Below, one piece after another: positions 24,796 through 37,500 of a stretch of DNA of 64,000 bases. This DNA is from Mytilus californianus. Lineage: Eukaryota; Mollusca; Bivalvia; Mytilida; Mytilidae. Every line of letters starts with the position of its first letter. Positions within the stretch are counted from its first letter, which is position 1. The notes under the pieces are model-generated. The model was given only the letters and a program-made list of their open reading frames with translations. It was not told where the DNA came from and searched no databases. Location of the stretch: positions 13,755,501-13,819,500 of the forward strand of contig NW_026262690.1 in the NCBI RefSeq assembly GCF_021869535.1. The letters run 5' to 3'. Both the position numbers and the translations under genes were made by a program.

Positions 24796-24964
24796 ATAAG
24801 GGGTTTCAAAAAATTTTTGGGGGGGGATTTTTTTTTCTTTTTTTCCTTTTTTTTTTCTTTTAAAATTTTCCATTTTAAGTTGGTTATTTCTGATTTATAT
24901 TTAAAAGGAAATAATAATGATATGGTAGGAGATACACACCAAACAGGATGTGTAAATTATTATA

Positions 24965-25195
24965 TAATAAGTATTGTGCAATAGCAAGAAATTTTCAATT
25001 GCACAGTATTGCACAATAGCAAGAAATCTTTCATTGCACAGTATTGCGCAATAGCAAGAAATCTTCAATTGCACAGTATTGTGCAATAGCAAGAAATATC
25101 CAATAGCACAATATTGCGCAATAGCAAGAAATTGTCAATTGTACAGTATTGCACAATAGCAAGAAATATTCAATTGCACAGTATTGTGCAAAAGA
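24965..25195. repeat. 35-bp minisatellite, about 6 copies
   Basis: The unit is close to GCACAGTATTGCACAATAGC then AAGAAATCTTCAATT, with CAATTG and GCGCAATA variants. Confidence 0.95.
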
Positions 25196-25244
25196 AGATA
25201 CTTCGTATAAATTGCTTATTTCTTGACCAATTTCAATGGGGTTT

Positions 25245-25865
25245 TATTCTTGAATTCTTGGGGTTCTTTAATGTGCTGAATCTAACCGTGTATTAAGTTT
25301 TTGGATTTTGGGCCCCGTTTTTAAATTAGTCCACATTGAGGTCCAAAGGGTCCAAAATTAAACTTTATTTGATTTCATCAAAAATTGAATTATTGGGGTT
25401 CTTTGATATGCCGAATCTAACCGTGTATTTAGATTCTTAATTTTTGGTTCCGTTTTCAAATTGGTCTACATTAAGGTCCAAAGGGTCCAAAATTAAACTT
25501 AGTTTGATTTTAACAAAAATTGAATTCTTAGGGTTCTTTGATATGCTGAATCTAAACATGTATTTAGATTTTTAATTATGGGCCCAGTTTTCAAGTTGGT
25601 CCAAATTGGGGTCCAAAATTAAACTTTGTTTGATTTCAACAAAAATTGAATATATGGGGTTCTTTGATATGCTGAATCTAACCATGTATTTAGATTTTTG
25701 ATTTTTGGGCCCCGTTATCAACTTTGTCCACATTGAGGTCAAAAGGGTCCTAAATTAAACTTTGTTTGATTTCATCAAAAATTGAATTCTTGGGGTTCTT
25801 TGATATGCTGAATCTAACCATGTATTTAGATTTTGGATATTGGACCATAATAGGTGAATGTCCAA
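25245..25865. repeat. ~133-bp tandem array, five units (element B)
   Basis: The block GGGGTTCTTTGATATGCTGA followed by ATCTAACC(A/G)TGTATTTAGATT recurs at about 25258, 25393, 25529, 25657 and 25794. The same array is expanded to over 20 units in the second copy of B at 42080-45010. Confidence 0.9.
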
Positions 25866-26050
25866 TTTAAAATTTTTAAGTTCTTAGACCACATTTATTC
25901 TGTGTCAGTAACCTATGCTGTGTCAAATATTTAATCACAATCCAAATTCAGAGCTGTATCAAGCTTGAATGTTGTGTCCATACTTGCCCCAACTGTTCAG
26001 GGTTCGACCTCTGCGGTCGTATCAAGCTGCGCCCTGCGGAGCATTTTATT

Positions 26051-28110
26051 GGTTATTATCTTGAATATTATTATAGATAGAGATAAACTGTAAACAGCAA
26101 TAATGTTCAGCAAAGTAAGATCTACAAATAAGTTGTCTTGACCAAAATGGTTATTTGACCCCTTAAGGAGTTATTGCCCTTTATAGTCAATTTTTAACCA
26201 TTTTTCGTAAATTTTTGTAATCTTTTACAAAAATCTTCTCCTCTGAAACTACTTGGCCAAATTTAACCAAACTTGGCCACAATCATCATTGGGGTATCTA
26301 GTTTAAAAAATATGTCCAGTGACCCGGCCAACCAACCAAGATGGCCGCCATGGCTAAAAATAGAACATAGGGGTAAAATGTAGATTTTGGCTTATATATC
26401 TGAAACCAAAGCATTTAGAGCAAATCTGACATGGGGTAAAATTGTTTATCAGGTCAAGATCTATCTGCCCTGAAATTTTCAGATGAATCGGACAAGCCGT
26501 TGTTGGGTTGCTGCCCCTGATTTGGTAATTTTAAGAAAATTTTGCAGTTTTTGGTTATTATCTTGAATATTATTATAGATAGAGATAAACTGTAAACAGC
26601 AATAATGTTCAGCAAAGTAAGATCTACAAATAAGTCAACTTGACCAAAATGGTTATTTGACCCCTTAAGGAGTTATTGCCCTTTATAGTCAATTTTTAAC
26701 CATTTTTCGTAAATTTTTGTAATCTTTTACAAAAATCTTCTCCTCTGAAACTACTTGGCCAAATTTAACCAAACTTGGCCACAATCATCATTGGGGTATC
26801 TAGTTTAAAAAATATGTCCAGTGACCCGGCCAACCAACCAAGATGGCCGCCATGGCTAAAAATAGAACATAGGGGTAAAATGTAGATTTTGGCTTATATA
26901 TCTGAAACCAAAGCATTTAGAGCAAATCTGACATGGGGTAAAATTGTTTATCAGGTCAAGATCTATCTGCCCTGAAATTTTCAGATGAATCGGACAAGCC
27001 GTTGTTGGGTTGCTGCCCCTGATTTGGTAATTTTAAGAAAATTTTGCAGTTTTTGGTTATTATCTTGAATATTATTATAGATAGAGATAAACTGTAAACA
27101 GCAATAATGTTCAGCAAAGTAAGATCTACAAATAAGTCAACTTGACCAAAATGGTTATTTGACCCCTTAAGGAGTTATTGCCCTTTATAGTCAATTTTTA
27201 ACCATTTTTCGTAAATTTTTGTAATCTTTTACAAAAATCTTCTCCTCTGAAACTACTTGGCCAAATTTAACCAAACTTGGCCACAATCATCATTGGGGTA
27301 TCTAGTTTAAAAAATATGTCCAGTGACCCGGCCAACCAACCAAGATGGCCGCCATGGCTAAAAATAGAACATAGGGGTAAAATGTAGATTTTGGCTTATA
27401 TATCTGAAACCAAAGCATTTAGAGCAAATCTGACATGGGGTAAAATTGTTTATCAGGTCAAGATCTATCTGCCCTGAAATTTTCAGATGAATCGGACAAG
27501 CCGTTGTTGGGTTGCTGCCCCTGATTTGGTAATTTTAAGAAAATTTTGCAGTTTTTGGTTATTATCTTGAATATTATTATAGATAGAGATAAACTGTAAA
27601 CAGCAATAATGTTCAGCAAAGTAAGATCTACAAATAAGTCAACTTGACCAAAATGGTCAGTTGACCCCTTAAGGAGTTATTGCCCTTTATAGTCAATTTT
27701 TAACCATTTTTCGTAAATTTTTGTAATCTTTTACAAAAATCTTCTCCTCTGAAACTACTTGTCCAAATTTAACCAAACTTGGCCACAATCATCATTGGGG
27801 TATCTAGTTTAAAAAATGTGTCCGGTGACCCGGCCTGCTAACCAAGATGGCCGACATGGCTAAAAAATAGTACATAGGGTAAAATGCAGTTTTTGGCTCA
27901 TATCTCTGAAACCAAAGCATTTAGAGCAAATATGACGGGATAAAATTGTTCATTAGGTCAACATCTATCTGCCCTGAAATTTTCAGACCAATCAGGCAAC
28001 ACGTTGTTGGGTTGCTGCCCCTGAATTGGTAATTTTAAGAAAATTTGGCAGCTTTTGGTTATTATCTTGAATATTATTATAGATAGAGATAAACTGTAAA
28101 CGGCAATAAT
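26051..28110 (+). repeat. 502-bp tandem units of element A
   Basis: GGTTATTATCTTGAATATTA starts at 26051, 26553, 27055, 27557 and 28057 (spacing 502, 502, 502, 500). Units from 26222 to about 27650 look almost identical, implying recent duplication or homogenisation; the last is clearly diverged. Each full unit carries CCAAGATGGCCGCCATGGCT. Confidence 0.95.
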
Positions 28111-28544
28111 GTACAGCAAAGTAAGATCTACAAATAAGTCAACATGATCAAAATTGTCAATTGTCCCCTTAAGGAGTTATTGCCCTTTATAGTAAATTTT
28201 TTACAATTTTCATAAATTTTGTAAATTTTTGTAAATTTTTACATAATATTTTCCACTGTAACTACTGGGCCAAGTTCATTATAGATAGAGATAATATTAA
28301 GGAGCAAGAATGTTCAGTAAAGTAAGATCTACAAACACATCACCATCACCGAAACACAATCTTGTCATGAATCCATCTGTGTCCTTTGTTTGATATGCAC
28401 ATAGACCAAGGTGAGCGACACAGGCTCTTTAGAGCCTCTAGTTTACATTCTAGTTACTAATATGATATATTTGAATTTTTTTTTATCTATTTTACTGTTA
28501 TTTTAGAGTTAAGTGCTTTCTTGTGCTTGTTTTTGTTTCCTACA

Positions 28545-29700
28545 CCAAATTGCGTATGAGAGACTTAGGAAAACTGTTTCTGGCAGCATCAACAATTTGT
28601 TTAAGTTTGTAATAAGGTTTCTGAGGGGAATTCACGAAAGTCAATAATATTTTGTATACATGCATGGTATACAGTTATTTTAGTAGATTAACATCTTATT
28701 TCCATGGAGATTTTTTGCCTTGTCCCCTCATTCATTGTCTGTGACTTTGAAACTATTGCATTGTTTACCTGTTATACTTTGTGGTGAAGTCAGTTGAAGG
28801 GGAACCACGATTGGTATGTCAGTGATACGTATCCTTCAACAATAAGTAAATATTATACCGTTGGTAAGCTATAAAAAGCCCTGACATGAAAAATTGTAAA
28901 CAATTCAAATGAGAAAACCAACGGCCTGATTTAGGTACAAAGTACTAAACCAATAACAAAATGATAGATAGCAACCAACAACAGCCACTGATTAACAGAC
29001 TCTGACTTGGACCGGGGATACTATCATACTATCAAAAAGTTGCTTGGGATGCTTCCAAAAATTTCTTTATTTGAGAGACTTCTAATCATCCGGTTCTTGT
29101 CTCGCCTTGACAGAGTCAAAAAGCGAGACATAGGTATGCTGTTTCCGGTGTTGGCTGCGTCAACAATGTATTAGTTTGAAATTAGGTCTAGTTTATGGTG
29201 AACCACTAGTGGTAGGTCAATGATATTTGGTATGCAGTTGTATTAGCATTGGCATATCTCATTTCCATGGAGATTATTTGGCCCTGCCCCCTCAGTCATG
29301 GTCTATTGACTTTGAAACTTTTGCTTAGCTTACATGTATTAGTTTGTGATTAGGTCAGTTTATGGGGAACCGCTAGTGGTAGGTCAATGATATTTGGTAT
29401 GCAGTTGTATAAGCATTGGCATATCTCATTTCCATGGAGATTATTTGGTTCCGCCTCCTCAATCATGGTCTATTGACTTTGAAACTTTTGCTAAGTTTAC
29501 CTGTATTAGTTTGTGATTAGGACAGTTCAAGGGGAACCATTAGTGGAAGGCCAATGTTTATTGGTATTAAGTTGTATAAGCATTAGCACATCTCATTTCC
29601 ATGGAGAATATTTTGCCCCGCCTCCTCAGTCATGGTCTATTGACTTTGAACTTTTTGCTTAGTTTACATGTATTAGTTTGTGATTAGATCAGTTTAAGAT
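28545..29700 (+). repeat. Dispersed element with ~175-bp tandem units
   Basis: 'CATTTCCATGGAGATTATTTGGCCC' followed by 'CTCAGTCATGGTCTATTGACTTTGAAAC' recurs at about 28695, 29265, 29430 and 29595. Each start contains a GACTTAGGAAAACTGTTTC or GACATAGGTATGCTGTTTCC block. A lone diverged piece lies at 34140-34275. A SINE-like copy at 28850-29005 separates the first and second parts. Confidence 0.8.
28850..29005 (+). repeat. SINE-like dispersed repeat, partial forward copy
   Basis: AGCTATAAAAAGCCCTGACA, ACAATTCAAATGAGAAAACC, AACGGCCTGATTTAGG and AGACTCTGACTTGG match the family seen at 60675-61015. Confidence 0.7.
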
Positions 29701-29769
29701 GAACAGCTCATGTTAAGTCAATGATATTTGGTATTAACAGTTTATCTTCATATTGATACTTTAGAATAT

Positions 29770-30260
29770 CACACTTGCAATCTTCTCTGCCAAACATAAC
29801 ACAAGCAATGGCTTCTGCCAAACATACATGTAACACACACAAAAACTTCTGCCAAACATAAAACAAACAATGACTTCTACCAAACATAACACAAGCAATG
29901 GGTTCTGCCAAACATATCACAAACAATGGCTTCTGATAAACAGTCGCATACCAGAAATGATTTTAAAAAAAACATACCTCACAAGCAATCATGTCTGACA
30001 AACATAAAACTAGCAATGGCTTCGGACAAACATAACACAAGCTATGAGTTTTAACAAACACACAACATACCAGAAATAATTCTTAAAAAGGCATACCTCA
30101 CAAGTAACGATGTCTGACAAACATAAAACTAGCAATGGCTCCAGACTAACACAAGCTATGGCTTCTGACCAACACATGATATACCTTAAATAATTATAAA
30201 AAAAACATACCACACAAGCAATCCTGTCTGACAAACATAGAATTAGCAATGGCTTCAGAC
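29770..30260 (-). repeat. ~28-bp tandem array
   Basis: The unit is close to AACATAACACAAGCAATGGC then TTCTGCCA, with variants and interruptions by ACATACCTCACAAGCAAT blocks. The minus-strand ORFs at 29708-29926 and 30010-30249 translate this array (CVMFGRSHCL-type repeats) and are not genes. Confidence 0.85.
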
Positions 30261-30440
30261 ATTAGAATAGAGAATGGAAATGGGGAACATGTCAAATAGA
30301 CAACAACCAGACCAAAGAGCAGAAAACAGGTGAAGGCACACAAGACTAACAAAGGCTAAAGGTTCCTGACTTGGGACATGCTCAAAAATGCGGCAGGGTT
30401 AAACATGTTTTGTGAGATCTCAACCCTCCCCATACATACC
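30260..30440 (+). repeat. SINE-like dispersed repeat, partial forward copy
   Basis: GAATGGAAATGGGGAACATG, GTTCCTGACTTGGGACATGC and GCGGCAGGGTTAAACATGTT are the 3' landmarks of the family. Confidence 0.7.
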
Positions 30441-33110
30441 ACGCATGCAATGACTTCTGACAAATACATGTATAACCCACTACAAATAACCTTTTACAGG
30501 CTTAACAAATATGATAATTTTATTTTTGGGGTGAAAATTGCATTCATGCAATCAAAACCCTTATGTGGCTAGCTTGATAGTTATCCATTTTTCCAAACTT
30601 TATCATTTATTTATAAGAATAATTAAAATCCTTGATTCCAATTCAAACAATTAACAAGCAATCAACACCGAACTAATATTAATCAAAACAACAAGGTCAC
30701 AAATATTCAATGGACACCCACGCTGTAAACACATGGCCATTGTTGACAAAAAAACAACAACTTTTGAATCTGGCGTCATTAAAACAATGAGAAAAGTCTA
30801 ATAATTTTATTAACATTTTTTATTTTATTATGAAACAAATAAATATATACAAAATGTCTTTTAATTTCTCACCAATCTGAAAATAGAAATGAAACCTGTT
30901 ACGGTGTGAGTTGCAAAAATGAGTGAACATTCATTATAATGTTCGCCGGCATGATGTTAAAACGACAAATCAAAGAATTCAACTTTCTATATAACTAATA
31001 AAGGACAATGGTGTTGTTTAAAAATTACACCGTTCCAGGCCCTTTTGTTTTCCACATAATTAATATAACCAATAATTAACAAGTTCCGTGTTGAATCTGA
31101 TACCGATACCAATAGTATATGTCACATGTAGTTTTCCTGTTACCTTCTGTAAATCCCTCCTCTACCAGGAGAACCTGGAATTCTTCCAGTTGTTGTTTTA
31201 TATCTATAATAATATTACACTATAGGACACTATTTAACAAAGTCTGGTTTCTTCCACCTCAATACCACTTTAATTTGGTTACCGGGTAATTAGTTAAAAA
31301 ATCAAATTTAGTTTATAGCAAGTTTATTGTAGTAAGAAAACCAGGACGGGTTCAAATAGAAAGATTTTTGAAATCAGAGAAAACTGTGCACCTTACAATC
31401 AGCATGACTTTATCAGATGACAATACCAATACTAAAAATCCAGGCTGAAAATAAGGCATAGGTACTTTAATTAAGTCATGGGATGTCGCGAGGGTGTTCT
31501 AGTATCATAAATTCATAGTCTTGCAATGCTTAATACCATGCAATGTTTAATTTTCCAACTGCAATCTTTACTCTTCAGTGCTCACATGCACTTTAATTAT
31601 CATAGTGTCATGCATTTATTGATATACATTGTTCTGACATGGTAAAAACAATAAATATACCAGTCATAAAAGTTGACTTATGAGACACTTTTAAAAAGGT
31701 ATATAGTTACAAAATATATAAACAAAATTAACAACATTTATTAATTTTTTTTATTTAAATCCAGACTATATATATATTAATAAACTATAAAAAGATTTTA
31801 AGATTGCTGCATTAAAAATTATCGTAGATATGAAATATAACTTGATTGCATCAGAGGGGGAAAATAACTTTTGATTTAAAAAAGAACTTACTTCAATATA
31901 AAAGTTATTATTATCACTCAATAATGATAAGCGTATGTTGTGAAACAAGTTTGTTCAAACTCTTACAAACATATTGCTGAATATTTTCACAATTCATGAT
32001 TTGAATGATATTATCGTCCTCATGTAAGTCTTCAATGATGGGTAAACATTAGGCACTCTCATAGAATGGATTAAAAACATAAGTCCGAATATAATGAACA
32101 TATCATGAGAAAGTGTTTTTCTGTTTCAACATAACTAAGATCACAGTATTAACATAGTCTTTGTTCAATATCAATGACCTTGACTCTTTTTACATTGATT
32201 TCACTAATTACACCAGCTGTTGTATTGTTCCTACTCCAACCTATTGTTCAATAATACATGTAATAGACCTTGGAGGTACATCTCCCTCATTTATAGATAT
32301 ACAAAACTTATTTTTCACACTTTGATGAAATAATTGTACATAATCATGTGATGATTTTTATTTCACACAAAAGCAATTGATTTACATAAAATATATTTCA
32401 ACTGTTAATTACTGAGTAAAACTAAATCATGTCTAAATAATTTATGACATAAAATAAGATAGATTTAGTTCTGTACATGATATTTATGTTATGCTGTAGG
32501 ATAGCTGTTACTGGGAAAGTTAGATTGTTGGTAAGGAAAAGTATTTCATTTACAAATGACAGGTAACTTACATACGTACATTTCACTTAAAAATCTGACG
32601 AGTTTAAAATAGAATATAAATCTGTGTATAAATAGCTATGTATAAGAATACTTCAAACAGTATACAAATCACAATTTTTAACATGTTTAATATAATTCCA
32701 GTGCACAACTTTCATTACTTTTATTATTTCCTTTCTTTTATGCAGGTTACGCCTTTTGATGTGTACTTATTGTATGAGTGTATGAATAAATAGTATTTAA
32801 ATGCGGGATACAGATAGATGTTACAACTGGTAAGGTATTTAATGCATTTTCACAAAACTATTTTGTATTTTGACTGTGTATCAGTGCAAGACAAGCGTCT
32901 TGATGATTAACTGTTATGTTGTACACATATACCTATATATTATCGTGTAAGTAGCTTTTATAAGGAAATCAAACCAGCTATATTAACTATAAGCAATATA
33001 ATGATACTTTTTAGTAGCTAGAATTCTCATACATTGTATATGAATCTTATATTGTCTAGATGATATACCAATGTTAGATTAGAATGGTGTATATCAATAC
33101 TTCTATCCTG
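30441..33110. other. Largely unrecognised unique DNA
   Basis: No long ORF. A possible short exon at 31144-31203 is listed separately. The rest is AT-rich with no repeat I can define. Confidence 0.45.
31144..31203 (-). CDS. Possible 60-nt internal exon
   Basis: On the minus strand, TATTATTATAG precedes and GTAACAGG follows a 60-nt stretch whose base composition differs sharply from its surroundings. Two frames are open: one reads IKQQLEEFQVLLVEEGFTE with entry and exit in the same phase, the other YKTTTGRIPGSPGRGGIYR. The first looks like ordinary helical protein, the second Gly/Pro-rich. The length is a multiple of three, as in a symmetric cassette exon. No neighbouring exons were identified, so this is only a candidate. 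Confidence 0.25.
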
Positions 33111-33119
33111 TAAGTACAT

Positions 33120-33285
33120 ATATACTAACCATATAATACTGGCTAAAGGAAGTACATGTAGCATATACTAACCATATAATACTGGCTAAAGGAAGTACAT
33201 GTAGCATATACTAACCATATAATACTGGCTAAAGGAAGTACATGTAGCATATACATTAACCATATAATTCTGGCTAAATAAACTC
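33120..33285. repeat. 43-bp tandem repeat, about 4 copies
   Basis: The unit is close to ATATACTAACCATATAATAC followed by TGGCTAAAGGAAGTACATGTAGC; the first three copies are nearly identical. Confidence 0.95.
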
Positions 33286-33530
33286 AATATTTTTTAATAG
33301 CTTTATATATATATACATGTAGCTTTTTAGGTAAGTGTTGTATATACATTTAGATCATGCCTCTATAAGTAATTTTATATGGTTTGCAAGTGGATGCGTT
33401 AATATCACAATTTGTTGCATAATAATATATGAGAATAATGTTGACAACCTAGTCTATATAAAGGATTTCTCCTTCAACTATTTCTTTTCATTACTAATTT
33501 ATGTTAAAGTCACACAGACTGAAAATTTTA

Positions 33531-33714
33531 AGTACAATGAATTCCTTTCAATAAATACTTGGAATTGTATGTGATGATTTGGACATCTGAACAGAGTGGA
33601 TTAATGATTATAAAACCTTGTTGTTTGAGATTGTTAATAAGTGAAAATTATATCTCTACACCACCTTCTTTAATAATTGATTATTTTTGCCATAAAATGA
33701 CAAAAATAACAGTC
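33531..33714 (+). repeat. Left copy of a 184-bp direct repeat
   Basis: Nearly identical (a handful of mismatches) to 38693-38876. The two copies bracket the 26-bp minisatellite and one SINE-like copy. ORFs at 33335-33747 here are unsupported. Confidence 0.9.
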
Positions 33715-33749
33715 AGCAGTAAAGCATTGTTATCAATATCACAATGATT

Positions 33750-34559
33750 GATATTGCTTACATACACTGACATTTGGTGGCTGTTGTGAAAACTTAGATC
33801 TAAGAAAAGCAGACATTATAGAGAACATAATTCTTTGATTGTGGATTTCTTCAAAAAATAATAATATAATGGATATTTTATTGCAGATTCAAATACTCTT
33901 GCTACATAATCCTCAAAACTCTTCATGTACCAGACAAAATATAACTGACCACAGTGGTAGTTCCTTTTGCATTTAATTTAAAAATAGTTTTAAAGTGGAG
34001 AACTAGTGCTATTCCTCTAGTAGAACTTCATGTTTAATGTTTTGTCACAAGTATTAATGTTGTTCAGTGATGGTGATCGTTCTGATAAATTTACATAATT
34101 TTGTAAAATTGTGTATGAAATAGCATGAATTAAAAAGGGAACCACTTACAATAACATATTTATTATGCAGTTGTATTAGCATTAAGATATCTCAGAGTCA
34201 TTTTCATGGAGATGATGAGCCATATACGCTTGTTTATGGTTCACTTACTTTGAAAGTTTTACATAGGTTACATGTTTAAAAAGTGTTGCTACTTTAATTA
34301 TATATCCTTTCAATGAAGAAAGACTGTTTTAGTAGTGTTTCTTCTTTTGGGTTTTGAAGCCACTGTGACCATTGGTATAAATAGTTTTATCTAGTGATTT
34401 CGATCCAAGTTTGAAGCAGGTGAGTTTAACTCTGACCTTAATTGACTAGGATTGCCAGTTTTCCTGTCGAAGGTCAATGGTTCTCTCTGACTCTCTCCAC
34501 TAATAATAACTGACTGCCATATCATAGCCAACAGTGTGAAAAATGGTGTTAAACACTAA
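33750..34559. other. Unrecognised flank of the minisatellite
   Basis: A diverged piece of the ~175-bp repeat of 28545-29700 lies at about 34140-34275. Otherwise no feature. Confidence 0.45.
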
Positions 34560-37500
34560 CAGTCAGTCAATCATCTTCCACTTCTATATCATACAAACTT
34601 CTTCCACTTCTATATCATACAACCTTCTTCCACTTCTATATCATACAACCATCTTCCACTTCTATATCATACAACCTTCTTCCACTTCTATATCATACAA
34701 CCTTCTTCCACTTCTATATCATACTACCTTCTTCCATGTCTATATCATACAACCTTCTTCCACGTTTATATCATACAACCTTCTTCCACTTCTATATCAT
34801 ACAACCTTCTTCCACGTTTATATCATACAACCTTCTTCCACTTCTATATCATACAACCATCTTCCACTTCTATATCATACAACCTTCTTCCACTTCTATA
34901 TCATACAACCATCTTCCACGTCTATATCATACAACCTTCTTCCACTTCTATATCATACAACCATCTTCCACTTCTATATCATACAACCTTCTTCCACTTC
35001 TATATCATACTACCTTCTTCCATGTCTATATCATACAACCTTCTTCCACGTTTATATCATACAACCTTCTTCCACTTCTATATCATACAACCTTCTTCCA
35101 CGTTTATATCATACAACCTTCTTCCACTTCTATATCATACAACCATCTTCCACTTCTATATCATACAACCTTCTTCCACTTCTATATCATACAACCATCT
35201 TCCACGTCTATATCATACAACCTTTTTCCACTTCTATATCATACAACCTTCTTCCACTTCTATATCATACAACCATCTTCCACGTCTATATCATACAACC
35301 TTCTTCCACTTCTATATCATACAACCATCTTCCACTTCTATATCATACAACCTTCTTCCACTTCTATATCATACAACCATCTTCCACTTCTATATCATGT
35401 CTATATCATACAACCTTCTTCCATGTCTATATCATACAACCATGTTCCACTTCTATATCATACAACCTTCTTCCACTTCTATATCATACAACCTTCTTCC
35501 ACTTCTATATCATACAACCTTCTTCCACTTCTATATCATACAACCTTCTTCCACGTCTATATCATACAACCTTCTTCCACGTCTATATCATACAACCATC
35601 TTCCACTTCTATATCATACAACCATCTTCCACATCTATATCATACAACCATCTTCCACTTCTATATCATACAACCATCTTCCACTTCTATATCATACAAC
35701 CATCTTCCACTTCTATATCATACAACCTTCTTCCACGTCTATATCATACAACCTTCTTCCACGTCTATATCATACAACCTTTTTCCACTTCTATATCATA
35801 CAACCATCTTCCACTTCTATATCATACAACCTTCTTCCACTTCTATATCATACAACCATCTTCCACTTCTATATCATGTCTATATCATACAACCTTCTTC
35901 CATGTCTATATCATACAACCATGTTCCACTTCTATATCATACAACCTTCTTCCACTTCTATATCATACAACCATCTTCCACTTCTATATCATGTCTATAT
36001 CATACAACCTTCTTCCACTTCTATATCATACAACCATCTTCCACTTCTATATCATACAACCTTCTTCCACTTCTATATCATACAACCATCTTCCACTTCT
36101 ATATCATGTCTATATCATACAACCTTCTTCCATGTCTATATCATACAACCATGTTCCACTTCTATATCATACAACCATCTTCCACTTCTATATCATACAA
36201 CCATCTTCCACTTCTATATCATACAACCATCTTCCACTTCTATATCATACAACCATCTTCCACGTCTATATCATACAACCTTCTTCCACTTCTATATCAT
36301 ACAACCTTCTTCCACTTCTATATCATACAACCATCATCCACTTCTATATCATACAACCTTCTTCCACTTCTATATCATACAACCATCTTCCACGTCTATA
36401 TCATACAACCTTCTTCCACTTCTATATCATACAACCATCTTCCACGTCTATATCATGTCTATATCATACAACCTTCTTCCACTTCTATATCATACAACCA
36501 TCTTCCACGTCTATATCATGTCTATATCATACAACCTTCTTCCACTTCTATATCATACAACCTTCTTCCACTTCTATATCATACAACCATCGTCCACTTC
36601 TATATCATACAACCTTCTTCCACTTCTATATCATACAACCATCTTCCACTTCTATATCACACAACCATCTTCCACTTCTATATCATACAACCTTCTTCCA
36701 CTTCTATATCATACAACCTTCTTCCACTTCTATATCATACAACCATCTTCCACGTCTATATCATACAACCTTCTTCCACTTCTATATCATACAACCATCT
36801 TCCACGTCTATATCATGTCTATATCATACAACCTTCTTCCACGTCTATATCATACAACCTTCTTCCACTTCTATATATATATCATACAACCTTCTTCCAC
36901 TTCTATATCATACAACCATCTTCCACGTCTATATCATACAACCTTCTTCCACTTCTATATCATACAACCATCTTCCACTTCTATATCATACAACCTTCTT
37001 CCACTTCTATATCATACAACCATCTTCCACATCTATATCATACAACCATCTTCCACTTTTATATCATGTCTATATCATACAACCTTCTTCCACTTCTATA
37101 TCATACAACCTTCTTCCACGTCTATATCATACAACCTTCTTCCACGTCTATATCATACAACCATCTTCCACTTCTATATCATACAACCATCTTCCACTTC
37201 TATATCATACAACCATCTTCCACTGCTATATCATACAACCATCTTCCACTTCTATATCATACAACCATCTTCCACGTCTATATCATACAACCTTCTTCCA
37301 CTTCTATATCATACAACCTTCTTCCACTTCTATATCATACAACCATCATCCACTTCTATATCATACAACCTTCTTCCACTTCTATATCATACAACCATCT
37401 TCCACTTCTATATCATACAACCATCTTCCACTTCTATATCATACAACCATCTTCCACTTCTATATCATACAACCATCTTCCACTTCTATATCATACAACC

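Larger units (their letters stand above)
23945..26050 (+). mobile_element. Element B, copy 1 (2.1 kb), inserted in element A
   Basis: Termini are inverted: ATACGACCGCA at 23945 and TGCGGTCGTAT at 26012-26022, followed by a short tail ending GCATTTTATT. Later A units read GCAGTTTTTGGTTATTATC without interruption, so the insertion point is the T-run before GGTTATTATC. B contains a GTCGTCGTCTGGCGTCGTCC tract and three successive tandem arrays. There is no long ORF; short ORFs in it are repeat shadows. Confidence 0.8.
23548..28441 (+). repeat. Large dispersed element A (non-coding), with nested insertion
   Basis: The left end has a hairpin, AGCTCACCTGGCCCGAAGGG followed by CCAAGTGAGC; the right end is AGGTGAGCGACACAGG then CTCTTTAGAGCCTCTAG. 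Between them are five units of about 502 bp starting with CTTTTACAAAAATCTTCTCC. The first is split by element B. The element has no coding capacity. I recall similar AGCTCACCTGG-type repeats from bivalves, but a repeat library search is needed to name it. Confidence 0.75.

Noticed and set aside
24063-24873. ORFs on both strands with VPYHKGKAG-type repeats
   Set aside because: Shadows of the ~160-bp tandem array.
24965-25195. 35-bp repeats as CRISPR or a structured RNA
   Set aside because: Back-to-back units with no spacers, inside a mobile element's satellite section.
29708-30249. Cysteine-rich minus-strand ORFs
   Set aside because: Translation of a ~28-bp tandem array with interruptions; no signal peptide or conserved spacing.
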